Shown: positions 32,638 to 40,032 of the stretch, piece by piece
Layout of the letters: every line of letters begins with the position of its first letter
Numbering within the stretch: position 1 is the first letter of the stretch
Source of the DNA: a virus
Strand: one strand, 5' to 3'
DNA: 46,816 nucleotides
IMG/VR virus record: IMGVR_UViG_3300037042_002543
Span: 1 to 46,816 of that record
Made by a program: the position numbers and the translations under genes
The notes under the pieces: generated by a model
Seen by the model: only the letters and a program-made list of their open reading frames with translations
Databases searched by the model: none
What the model was told of the DNA's origin: nothing

Positions 32638-32678
32638 GACAGCTAGAGAATAGGTATTGGTTAGTTATTTTCCATCCG

Positions 32679-32707
32679 GGAATCCCCGACACCATGTCGA
32701 AGATTCC
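32679..32707 (+). promoter_or_regulatory. 29-bp dyad element, copy 4
   Basis: GGAA-TC-CCCGACA-CCA-TGTCGAA-GA-TTCC. One base of the left inner arm differs (C for T). The end is 14 bp before the GGAG of the AAA+ gene. Confidence 0.8.
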
Positions 32708-32730
32708 TTTCCTTTATTTTGGAGTTTCTC

Positions 32731-33810
32731 ATGTCAGAAGTAAATTTTAGTGTTCGCCGCCTCAACTATGCCGAGGCAGTTTCCGTCATTCTCAATTCCG
32801 GACTCAACTCAGTCCACCTGACCGGCGAGCCCGGCACCGGCAAGACAGCGATCCAGAATGATATCGTCGCACAGACAGGTTACCGGAAGGTCTACATCGA
32901 CGGGCCAAACACCGATGTGGGTCAGGCGGGCATGCCGATCCCGAACCATCAGACCCGCACGTTGGATTTCTACCCAGCCGATTCCTTTGGGTTGCATACT
33001 GGCGAGCCGCTCGTCATCATGATCGATGAGTGGACCAAGACCGATGACTACGTCCGCAACACGCTGCACCCACTGCTCCATGAGCGCCGCTTGGGTAACT
33101 TTGAGTTGCACCCGAGCAGCATCGTGTTTACTACGGGCAACATGGAGGGCGACGGCGTTGGCGATTCCAGTAAGGCGCACACACGCAACCGTCAGTCATG
33201 GATCAACTACATGAAGCCGACTGCCGATGAGTGGATGGTGTATGCCAGCAACCACAACATCGTGCCTGAGATCATGGCGTGGGTAAAAGAGTATCCCCAT
33301 TGCCTAGCATCGTACATGGACGGCGGGCAGAAAGAAAACCCATACATCTTTCAGCCCTCGGATGCGTCACAGGTTGCGTTCGTGTCTCCGCGCTCGCTGG
33401 AGAAGGCGAGTCATTGGGTGGCTGTGCGGGATCGTATTACAGAGAACAGCCTGATCGCTGCGCTCGACGGAACCCTCGGCTTCAGTGCCAGCCGTGACTT
33501 GCAGGCGTACATCACGCTGGCAGACCAACTGCCGACGCGGGAATCCATCCTCAACTCACCGGATACGGCGACTGTGCCCACATCCCCGGCGGCTCAGTGC
33601 ATCCTGATGTTCAAAGCTGTGCAGGCGTGCAGCCGTGAGACGTTCGCAACGTGGATGCGCTACGTTAAACGCTTCCCCAAGGAAACGCAGGCACTGTTCA
33701 TCAACTCACTGCTGGAGAACCGTGACAAGAAATCGTGGGCGATGGTGCACCCGTCGTTCGTTACATGGGCCCGCGAGAACCAGTACATGTTTGCTGGCCT
33801 CAAGGGATAA
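32731..33810 (+). CDS. MoxR/CobS-like AAA+ ATPase
   Basis: 359 residues from ATG 32731; an upstream TTG is less likely because GGAG directly precedes this start. Walker A GEPGTGKT (32-39), Walker B VIMIDEW (about 96-101) and a sensor-1-like FTTGN (about 130). Sequence after sensor 1 is helical with no membrane segment. MoxR/CobS-type ATPases act as remodelling motors with a VWA-domain partner; here a VWA metallopeptidase-like gene lies four genes downstream in the same stretch. Phage homologues are known, substrate unknown. Confidence 0.85.
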   Translation: MSEVNFSVRRLNYAEAVSVILNSGLNSVHLTGEPGTGKTAIQNDIVAQTGYRKVYIDGPNTDVGQAGMPIPNHQTRTLDFYPADSFGLHTGEPLVIMIDEWTKTDDYVRNTLHPLLHERRLGNFELHPSSIVFTTGNMEGDGVGDSSKAHTRNRQSWINYMKPTADEWMVYASNHNIVPEIMAWVKEYPHCLASYMDGGQKENPYIFQPSDASQVAFVSPRSLEKASHWVAVRDRITENSLIAALDGTLGFSASRDLQAYITLADQLPTRESILNSPDTATVPTSPAAQCILMFKAVQACSRETFATWMRYVKRFPKETQALFINSLLENRDKKSWAMVHPSFVTWARENQYMFAGLKG

Positions 33811-33833
33811 ATCGACAACGTGTCGAAGATTCA
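33805..33833 (+). promoter_or_regulatory. 29-bp dyad element, copy 5
   Basis: GGAT-AA-ATCGACA-ACG-TGTCGAA-GA-TTCA; inner arms perfect, outer arms each one change. It starts within the last codons of the AAA+ gene and ends just before the GGAG of the next gene. Confidence 0.78.
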
Positions 33834-33845
33834 AGGAGAAACAAA

Positions 33846-34166
33846 ATGAAGATCAAAACATCTGAACTGACAGGCGCTGCCCTTGACCGGGCGGTGCATG
33901 AGGCACTCGGGGCTGAGTCGCTTAAATGTGGGAACACGGCTCCCAAGTATTCCGCCGACTGGTCACAAGCCGGGCCGATCATTGAGAGGGAGCACATCTG
34001 TACCACCGTCGAACACTCGGGGGTGTGGATTGCGTACAGTATGTGGAACTACGCAGATGAAAAGCGGTTCATGTGTAGTGGCCTGACCCCGTTAATCGCA
34101 GCCATGCGCTGCTATGTGGCATCGAAGTTAGGGGATGAAATTGAATTACCGGAGGAACTGGAATGA
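33846..34166 (+). CDS. ninX: NinX-like protein (DUF2591)
   Basis: 106 residues from ATG 33846, AAGGAG upstream; a longer frame starting inside the AAA+ gene is rejected. It begins MKIKTSELTGAALDRAVHEA and contains YSADWSQAGPIIERE and LTPLIAAMRCYVASKLGDE, which match the NinX/DUF2591 family of lambda-type and other phages. The family function is unknown. It overlaps the next gene by ATGA. Confidence 0.85.
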   Translation: MKIKTSELTGAALDRAVHEALGAESLKCGNTAPKYSADWSQAGPIIEREHICTTVEHSGVWIAYSMWNYADEKRFMCSGLTPLIAAMRCYVASKLGDEIELPEELE

Positions 34167-34471
34167 AAACAACCAAGCAAAAGGTTCTGGCAACGCTGGC
34201 GGGCTTTCAAAAAGCTATTCTGGACCTGTCTGTGTTTATTGCAGGGCAAGCTGATGAGTGCGAGATCATGCTCACCCAAGGCAACGAGGTGCAAGTGAAA
34301 GTTGTGGCCGACGGGCAGGGCGGGTACGACTTGGAAGAGTGGGACACGCATACTGGCGGCACTACGGTGCATAGCAACGACGAGTTCGTGTATCTCACGG
34401 GCTATATCACTGCAGCGTGGGCTCGCTATTCTCACTCATACGTCTGCGATGAGTTGAGGGATATTGAATGA
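34163..34471 (+). CDS. 102-residue protein, unknown
   Basis: Starts MKTTKQKVLATLAGFQKAIL. A helical N-terminal third followed by a beta part with EVQVKVVADGQGGYDLEEW. No membrane segment or metal-binding motif. Overlaps both neighbours by 4 nt, so it is part of a coupled run (33846-36449). Confidence 0.65.
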   Translation: MKTTKQKVLATLAGFQKAILDLSVFIAGQADECEIMLTQGNEVQVKVVADGQGGYDLEEWDTHTGGTTVHSNDEFVYLTGYITAAWARYSHSYVCDELRDIE

Positions 34472-34668
34472 GGACGCGTAGCAAGCGGGCAGAGTACCGC
34501 CGCTTCCGTGTGTTCATGAGGGATGTGACTACGCTTCCTTCACCCGATGCTTCGTATGTTGAAGCAATCCGCGATGCGCTTATCAAAGCCCGTCGAATAC
34601 AACAGGTTGGGATCCCCATAGCTGGTGGGTTTCTCGTTAGCCGTAAAGATTGGAAGGATCTGAAATGA
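34468..34668 (+). CDS. 66-residue basic protein, unknown
   Basis: Begins MRTRSKRAEYRRFRVFMRDV, with seven Lys/Arg among the first 13 residues, then a helical stretch ASYVEAIRDALIKARRIQQV. A nucleic-acid-binding role is possible. Its end overlaps the start of the VWA gene. Confidence 0.62.
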   Translation: MRTRSKRAEYRRFRVFMRDVTTLPSPDASYVEAIRDALIKARRIQQVGIPIAGGFLVSRKDWKDLK

Positions 34669-36053
34669 GTAAGCCAAGATTGTCTGCTGAGAAGCGGATA
34701 GAGTTAGTGCATGTATCGCTGATGCGTGCGCCTGCGTTTCAAGCGTTCGTGGGTCTGTTCATGGTAGGCAAGATATCCGTAGAGGATGGCGTGCGTACTG
34801 CGTGCACCAACGGGCGTGACGTGCTGTACGGGCGCAGCTTCGTGGACGGGCTGAGTGACAAGGAGTTAGCCTTTCTTGTTATGCACGAGAACATGCACAA
34901 GTGTTACCGCCATCTCACAACGTGGCGGGCGATGCACGATGTGAATCATTCACTGGCTAACCAAGCGTGTGATTACGTGGTCAATATCCAGCTTACGGAT
35001 ATGGATGCGAGCGAGACCATGATTGCGTTTCCGCGTGACCCTGCAACTAACAAACGCATTGGGCACTATGACGAACGCTTCCGTGGTATGAACGCCAAGC
35101 AAGTGTTTGATATTCTGCGGGACGAGGAGAAGAAGCCACCCCCGGGGCGCAAGCCGCCACAACCACCGGGACCCAAGGGCGATGGACCCAAGCCACCACC
35201 GGGGGATCAGCCGTGCGATGAGCCGGGGGATGAGCCGGGGGATGAGCCGAGCGACGATGGAGAGAACGGGCATCAACCGGGCGACGGGAATGATCGACAA
35301 GATGACGACAATTCCGGCGGGGCTGGCGAGCCGGATGACTCTGGCGGGTTCGATGAGCATGATTGGCAAGGTGCCAAGGATATCCCCGCAGAAGAGAAGC
35401 AGAAGCTTGAGCATGAGATCGAGCAGGCTCTGCGCCAAGGCGGGATCTATGCTGGCAAGATGGGCGGCAAGATGTCCCGCGAGATTGGCGACATGCTCAA
35501 GCCGAAGGTTGACTGGCGTGAAGTTCTGCGTCGGTTCGTCAAGACGTATCTCAAGGACCGGCAGTCACCGAGTTGGAGGAAGGCGCATAGGAATTATCTG
35601 TGGCAGGACGTGATACTGCCCTCTATTCTTGGCAAGCGGATGAAGCATCTGGTGATTGGCATCGACACATCCGGCTCCATCCAAGGGCCGATCCTAACTG
35701 CGTTCCTGAGCGAGTTAAACCGCATCGTTACAGACTCAAACCCCGAACGTGTAGACGTGATCTATTGGGACGCACAGGTTGCTGGGCACGAGATCTACAA
35801 AGGTACGGACAGCAAGACCATCGTGCACAAGACGAGCCCCACTGGTGGTGGCGGGACTGACCCCGATGTAGTCGCGGCGTTTATGGTCAAGGAGAAGCTG
35901 GAGCCCGATGCTCTTGTGATTCTCTCGGATGGGTATATGCACAGTTCCCCGGCGAACTGGACCGCGATTCGGTGCCCATCTCTGTGGTGCATCATGGGTA
36001 ACAGCAACTACAAGCCCCCACACGGGCAGGTCGTTAACGTGAAGGAGGAATGA
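34665..36053 (+). CDS. Metallopeptidase-like/VWA domain protein (DUF2201/CobT type)
   Basis: 462 residues from ATG 34665. The N-terminal domain has HENMH (74-78), a zinc-peptidase HExxH motif, followed by N99, D103 and N107 in the ANQACDYVVN block typical of DUF2201. Residues about 155-235 form an acidic, Pro/Gly/Asp-rich linker. The C-terminal VWA domain has the MIDAS residues DTSGS (334-338), T398 (GGTDPD) and SDG (421-423). Known partners of this architecture are MoxR/CobS AAA+ ATPases, as encoded at 32731. Likely a metal-dependent scaffold or protease for a remodelling complex; the phage role is unknown. Confidence 0.85.
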   Translation: MSKPRLSAEKRIELVHVSLMRAPAFQAFVGLFMVGKISVEDGVRTACTNGRDVLYGRSFVDGLSDKELAFLVMHENMHKCYRHLTTWRAMHDVNHSLANQACDYVVNIQLTDMDASETMIAFPRDPATNKRIGHYDERFRGMNAKQVFDILRDEEKKPPPGRKPPQPPGPKGDGPKPPPGDQPCDEPGDEPGDEPSDDGENGHQPGDGNDRQDDDNSGGAGEPDDSGGFDEHDWQGAKDIPAEEKQKLEHEIEQALRQGGIYAGKMGGKMSREIGDMLKPKVDWREVLRRFVKTYLKDRQSPSWRKAHRNYLWQDVILPSILGKRMKHLVIGIDTSGSIQGPILTAFLSELNRIVTDSNPERVDVIYWDAQVAGHEIYKGTDSKTIVHKTSPTGGGGTDPDVVAAFMVKEKLEPDALVILSDGYMHSSPANWTAIRCPSLWCIMGNSNYKPPHGQVVNVKEE

Positions 36054-36054
36054 T

Positions 36055-36294
36055 ATGAGCGAGATTGTTCTCAATATCGAGGCCGGGGCGTTCATGCTTA
36101 GCTACGAGGAGGCAATGCAGGTCGCAGAAATTCTGTGTTCTTGCTCGCGGATCGACTCAACGTGGAAGAACGGACGCACGGTTGAGTTTATCGCGGGGCC
36201 CAACCACAAGGCCGCGTTCATTACACCATATACAGCAATACGGCGGCTGGATCACGAGTCCTCTGCTAGAGAAATGACGGAGGCAAAGAAATGA
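36055..36294 (+). CDS. 79-residue protein, unknown
   Basis: Starts MSEIVLNIEAGAFMLSYEEA, 1 nt after the VWA stop with GGAGG inside the VWA end. Mixed alpha/beta, with CSCSR in the middle and a C-terminal helix. Part of the coupled AAA+/VWA run; possibly accessory to it. Confidence 0.62.
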   Translation: MSEIVLNIEAGAFMLSYEEAMQVAEILCSCSRIDSTWKNGRTVEFIAGPNHKAAFITPYTAIRRLDHESSAREMTEAKK

Positions 36295-36449
36295 AAGAGC
36301 CTGCGTTTGTTGTGAATCTGAACCAAGAGACTTATGAACTCTTGCAACAGGTGCGAGTTAGTCTCGCAAAGACGTTGGGGTTTTCCCCGACGTATGGGCA
36401 GGTGGTTCGCCACCTGATTTCGATTTATTTCAAAGGAGAAACGACATGA
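36291..36449 (+). CDS. 52-residue protein, possible ribbon-helix-helix regulator
   Basis: Begins MKEPAFVVNLNQETYELLQQ and continues VRVSLAKTLGFSPTYGQVVR, then HLISIYF. One beta strand followed by two helices with a TYGQVVRHL turn resembles CopG/Arc-type ribbon-helix-helix proteins, which bind palindromes as dimers. Candidate binder of the dyad elements, purely inference. Both ends overlap neighbours by ATGA. Confidence 0.6.
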   Translation: MKEPAFVVNLNQETYELLQQVRVSLAKTLGFSPTYGQVVRHLISIYFKGETT

Positions 36450-37474
36450 GTTGGGGAAACAGCGGCTATGGAAATAGCTACGGTCTCTGCATAAGCAGGA
36501 TCAAGGACTTCGCACAAGCGAAGCGAAAGTTTGAAACAACAGCACCGATTCGTCGGCGCGTACCAGAGGTGCGTCCGCTGGGTAACCGCAAGGATTGGGA
36601 GCAGGCGAATATCGCCATGCCCAATGCGGATACTGTGGAGTTAAGTTTCGCGGGCTCGGTGTTGATTAGCTGGAGGTCTGATGACTCGTTCACGGTGTTC
36701 CATCCCCGCTACTGCACCGCCTATGTTCCAAAGCACATTACGGAGTTCCTGCCTACCGGGTTTTTTGAGCGGTACGACGGGCGGCTCTTTCTTGTGATGG
36801 GTGAGGGGAAGCGCTACCTGCTGGAGGAGGGGGGTTCGTTTAACATCCAGTTGACTGAGCACAAATACTTCATGCTCGACAAGCCCGTAGCCTACGCGGT
36901 GCGGGTGAAGCGCGGTGTAGCCCAGAAACTAATGGGATCCTATACACCGTTTCTGGATTGGCTTACGGTTGTACTTGCGTGTGATGTTGATTGCCCGGTT
37001 CCGGATATAAAGCACTCTTGCGCGTGGCTCAACAAGGTATCGGGTGTAAAGGATCCGGAGTACTACCACGCAGTTGCGAGACAACACAGTGGAGGCAAGG
37101 ATTATGCGACCCGCAATAAGGCATGGCAAGAGGAACGGCTGCTTCATTTTGTGCCCTTCTCCATGAGAAACGTGGAGCTTGGGTTCCATCGGGGCGGGTG
37201 TGAGACCTTGCACGCGTGGATCACGGGCACTGATGCGGAGCAGTGGGTGAAGGCGCGGGGCGTAATCACATTACATGTGGGCGCGTATATTGGATATCAC
37301 TCAGGGGACAACGCGAAGATGCGGCTGTCCGTGGCTAAGGCTATCGACTATCTGACGTGCATCATCTCGTTCCTTAACCGGGACGTGGTGTTTACCAAGG
37401 TAAAGTTGGAAGATGGTGAGCGTCCATCTGTCCGCAACACCGAGTACTTCAAAGAGATTGTGTTTGTGTTATGA
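36446..37474 (+). CDS. 342-residue protein, unknown
   Basis: Starts MSWGNSGYGNSYGLCISRIK. AAAGGAG is well placed in the preceding gene. Rich in aromatic residues (YCTAYVP, WLTVVLACDVDCPV) and mixed alpha/beta, no membrane segment or obvious catalytic motif. Followed by dyad copy 6, so it ends a transcription or translation block. Confidence 0.7.
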   Translation: MSWGNSGYGNSYGLCISRIKDFAQAKRKFETTAPIRRRVPEVRPLGNRKDWEQANIAMPNADTVELSFAGSVLISWRSDDSFTVFHPRYCTAYVPKHITEFLPTGFFERYDGRLFLVMGEGKRYLLEEGGSFNIQLTEHKYFMLDKPVAYAVRVKRGVAQKLMGSYTPFLDWLTVVLACDVDCPVPDIKHSCAWLNKVSGVKDPEYYHAVARQHSGGKDYATRNKAWQEERLLHFVPFSMRNVELGFHRGGCETLHAWITGTDAEQWVKARGVITLHVGAYIGYHSGDNAKMRLSVAKAIDYLTCIISFLNRDVVFTKVKLEDGERPSVRNTEYFKEIVFVL

Positions 37475-37502
37475 GAATTATCGACAAGGTGTCGACTATT
37501 CC
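37474..37502 (+). promoter_or_regulatory. 29-bp dyad element, copy 6
   Basis: AGAA-TT-ATCGACA-AGG-TGTCGAC-TA-TTCC; inner core perfect. It starts at the last base of the 342-residue gene and ends 10 bp before the AGGAG of the next. Confidence 0.82.
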
Positions 37503-37523
37503 TTTTTTAATCAGGAGAATATC

Positions 37524-38423
37524 ATGCTAGAGAATACATCTACGACGAGTCCAGTGGTCCTCACCGGCCCTGTGGCTTCCCTTTCATCCATGGCAATGCT
37601 GGTCGAACTTCGTATCAGCACATGGACTGCGCGTAAGCGTGACAACGAGACAACCATGGAGGTCAACACTTCCAAGGAAGCGGATCAGGATTCAGGCTCT
37701 GTTTATAAGTACCTGATGGCGGGCAGTAATCACCTGAAGCAGATTGAGAAGTACGCTGCCAAGTGCCGCGCATGGAACAACACGCAAACGCTGCCATGGA
37801 TGAAGGGTCTGTCGCTTCTGCCGATGGAGAACTTCTTCAAGTACCGTGAGCAGTTGGGCACTATGGAGGCTAACTTCTTCGCGTTAGTCGATGACTTCAT
37901 CAAGGTGTACCCGCAGCTTAAGAGCGATCAAGCGTTCAAGCTGGGTAAGTACTACCGTGCTGATGAGTTCCCCGATGTGGAGACACTGCCGCGTCGGTTT
38001 CAGTTTGGGTTTAACTTCTTGCCTGTGCCAGAGAGCGGTGACTTCCGCATCAACTGCGAGGCCCGCATTAAAGCAGACTTGGCAGAGCAGTACGAGAAGA
38101 TGTATTCTGACAAATTGGTTGAGGCTATGCGCGACCCATGGAACAGACTACACACGATGCTCGGGCGCATGGTTGAGCGTCTTACGGATGCCGAGGATGG
38201 TGAGCGCAAGATCTTTCGGGACTCCATTGTGGATAACGCTGTGGATATGTGCGATCTGCTGACGCGGTTGAATGTTACCAAGGATCCTGAACTTGAGAAG
38301 GCCCGTCGTATGCTGGAGAGGGCGATAACGCATATGGATCCGAAGGACCTGCGCGAGTCACAGGGTGCACGGTTGGAGTTGAAGACCAACGTGCAAGAGA
38401 TCATCAACAAGTTCAACTGGTAA
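37524..38423 (+). CDS. Conserved protein linked to phage AAA+/VWA pairs
   Basis: 299 residues from ATG 37524 with AGGAG upstream; an earlier start would lie inside the previous gene. Contains MLVELRISTWTARKRDNE, LPWMKGLSLLPMENFFKYRE and FGFNFLPVPESGDFRINCEA. I recall proteins of this pattern (DUF3150-like) beside CobS-like ATPase and VWA genes in other phages, which would make it a third component of the module. Largely helical, cytoplasmic. Confidence 0.7.
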   Translation: MLENTSTTSPVVLTGPVASLSSMAMLVELRISTWTARKRDNETTMEVNTSKEADQDSGSVYKYLMAGSNHLKQIEKYAAKCRAWNNTQTLPWMKGLSLLPMENFFKYREQLGTMEANFFALVDDFIKVYPQLKSDQAFKLGKYYRADEFPDVETLPRRFQFGFNFLPVPESGDFRINCEARIKADLAEQYEKMYSDKLVEAMRDPWNRLHTMLGRMVERLTDAEDGERKIFRDSIVDNAVDMCDLLTRLNVTKDPELEKARRMLERAITHMDPKDLRESQGARLELKTNVQEIINKFNW

Positions 38424-38434
38424 GGAGAAGCACC

Positions 38435-39301
38435 ATGGCGATATTTGCAAATATCAAACTGAAGGACGGGTGCATGCTGGATCCGTTTCTGGCAAAGCTT
38501 GTGGACAAGCTGGCACTAGACTACCCTGAGTACACGTTTCGCACCCACGGCACGGGCACTAAGGAGCAGGCTTCGTTTGCCTCCCCGGTACAGAGCCCGA
38601 GTCCGGTCCCTCTGGTAGCGGGTAATAAGTTCCTGCGGCTTGTGGAAGTGTTTGCAGGCAGCGAGCGTATGGGGGAGATAAGTGTTGACACCCGCTGGCG
38701 TCGGTATAACAGCGACGTTGTGTACCAACTGCGTTCGTGGCGCATACAGAAATCGCGGCGGCGTAACGTGGAACTTGCGCAGACCGCCAAGTATGATGCG
38801 GCTATACGCGAGTTCAAGCAATCGTTTTCCCCTAAGAACTACGATGAGTTGATGGACCGTGCGGGCAGGGAAATCGCACGCGGGTATAGCCAAGCCATAT
38901 ACGCACTCACTCGCCCTATCGACCACGGGGTGATGATGCCTGATATAAGTAAGCTACAGCACTACATCTTCATGTCACTTGGGACAGATACCGCCCGGGA
39001 GATGGATCCTGTGCTGAAGAAGGAAGTAGAGGCGGCAGTCACTTCTGATAAGTATCACAAGGCTATGCGGGAATACAAACTCGCCCTGAATATGACCAAC
39101 CGTAAGATGGTCTACATTGCGCGGTCCGGTGAGGGGTTTGTGTTGCTGGATGCCGAGAAGCAGCATCGTTGTTTCCAGTTTGAAGAGTTACCAGAACGTC
39201 GGCAGGAGCAGCTTGCTGTTCTACAGTTGATGGTCGACGGTGAGTTAGTAAACGACGTAGGGTTTCGACACAACGCTGATCAGTATTGCGTTATAGACTG
39301 A
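38435..39301 (+). CDS. 288-residue protein, unknown
   Basis: Starts MAIFANIKLKDGCMLDPFLA, with AAGGAG upstream. Central part helical and basic (YDAAIREFKQSFSPKNYDEL), C-terminal third ends VGFRHNADQYCVID. No motif recognised. Last gene before a perfect terminator, so it closes the AAA+/VWA operon. Confidence 0.7.
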   Translation: MAIFANIKLKDGCMLDPFLAKLVDKLALDYPEYTFRTHGTGTKEQASFASPVQSPSPVPLVAGNKFLRLVEVFAGSERMGEISVDTRWRRYNSDVVYQLRSWRIQKSRRRNVELAQTAKYDAAIREFKQSFSPKNYDELMDRAGREIARGYSQAIYALTRPIDHGVMMPDISKLQHYIFMSLGTDTAREMDPVLKKEVEAAVTSDKYHKAMREYKLALNMTNRKMVYIARSGEGFVLLDAEKQHRCFQFEELPERRQEQLAVLQLMVDGELVNDVGFRHNADQYCVID

Positions 39302-39317
39302 TATCATCCCACCCTAG

Positions 39318-39346
39318 AGAGACCCGCTATATGCGGGTCTTTTTTT
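39318..39346 (+). terminator. Rho-independent terminator
   Basis: GACCCGC-TATAT-GCGGGTC followed by seven T, 20 bp after the stop codon of the 288-residue gene. Confidence 0.93.
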
Positions 39347-39354
39347 GCCCCAAT

Positions 39355-39383
39355 GGAATCATCGACAAAGTGTCGATAGTTCC
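39355..39383 (+). promoter_or_regulatory. 29-bp dyad element, copy 7
   Basis: GGAA-TC-ATCGACA-AAG-TGTCGAT-AG-TTCC: all arms perfect, the best-matching copy. Between the terminator and the promoter of the polymerase operon. Confidence 0.9.
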
Positions 39384-39423
39384 GGTCTAAGGGTTTCTCC
39401 TTAGAATATTTATTAGAATCTAC

Positions 39424-39452
39424 TTGACTTTGTCCAACAGAGCCATTACATT
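39424..39452 (+). promoter_or_regulatory. Sigma70-like promoter of the replication operon
   Basis: TTGACT (39424-39429), 17-bp spacer, TACATT (39447-39452). It shares TTGACWTTGTCCAA with the promoter at 32095 and an AAGTACAT just downstream. Its expected start site coincides with the ATG of the nuclease gene. Confidence 0.7.
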
Positions 39453-39458
39453 AAGTAC

Positions 39459-39812
39459 ATGGCCTCTACACCTGAACGCAAAGTTAAAGACAAGGTGGTA
39501 GCCCTACTCAAGCAGTACGGTGCCTACCACTTCATGCCCCCGAGTAATGGCTTTGGGCGGGCGGGGATCCCCGATATTATTGCATGCTTTCATGGCCGCT
39601 TCATAGCCATAGAATGTAAGGCGGGCAAGGGGAAGACCACAGCACTACAAGACCGAGAACTAGAACGTATCGACGCAGCGGGCGGTGTGGCCTTGGTCAT
39701 CCGCGAGACAAATATAGAGGTGGTAGAAACTGCCCTACAACTCATCAGGAAACATCATGCTATCCAGACTCCTACGCTACTTCGCCCCCCAACAGATCCA
39801 AGCGCTTCTTGA
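39459..39812 (+). CDS. VRR-NUC nuclease
   Basis: 117 residues of the VRR-NUC branch of the PD-(D/E)XK nucleases, which act on branched or single-stranded DNA during replication and repair. Motifs: GRAGIPDIIACFHGRFIAIE with the catalytic D and E, then CKAGKGKT containing the K, and QDRELERI. There is no ribosome-binding site, and the -10 of the promoter lies 6 bp before the ATG, so the mRNA may be leaderless. It overlaps the next gene by 56 nt. Confidence 0.88.
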   Translation: MASTPERKVKDKVVALLKQYGAYHFMPPSNGFGRAGIPDIIACFHGRFIAIECKAGKGKTTALQDRELERIDAAGGVALVIRETNIEVVETALQLIRKHHAIQTPTLLRPPTDPSAS

Positions 39813-40032
39813 GATTCTGGATAACCCAGATGATGCCCGTTCCCTACAGGTCGAGCAGCTACAGCACCATCCCGGGGTTACGTTCTACGAACGGTGGCTG
39901 CTTAGACGGGCGCTCAGGAAAGTGTATCGGGCTAGGCTCATGGCTGCGGCAATGGGCACGGTTCTTAACTTCCTGAGATCCAAGGCAGACATGGTAACTA
40001 TTAAAAGACAGGGACCTAATGATAACTATTGA
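39757..40032 (+). CDS. 91-residue helical protein upstream of the polymerase
   Basis: Starts MLSRLLRYFAPQQIQALLEI; helical and basic, no membrane segment. It begins inside the nuclease gene in another frame with AGGA 7 nt before ATG and ends inside the polymerase start (14-nt overlap). The overlap arrangement suggests it is real; function unknown. Confidence 0.6.
   Translation: MLSRLLRYFAPQQIQALLEILDNPDDARSLQVEQLQHHPGVTFYERWLLRRALRKVYRARLMAAAMGTVLNFLRSKADMVTIKRQGPNDNY

Noticed and set aside
35107-35613. Plus-strand 168-codon frame rich in Ser/Arg/Met
   Set aside because: It is a frame-shifted reading of the acidic linker of the VWA gene.
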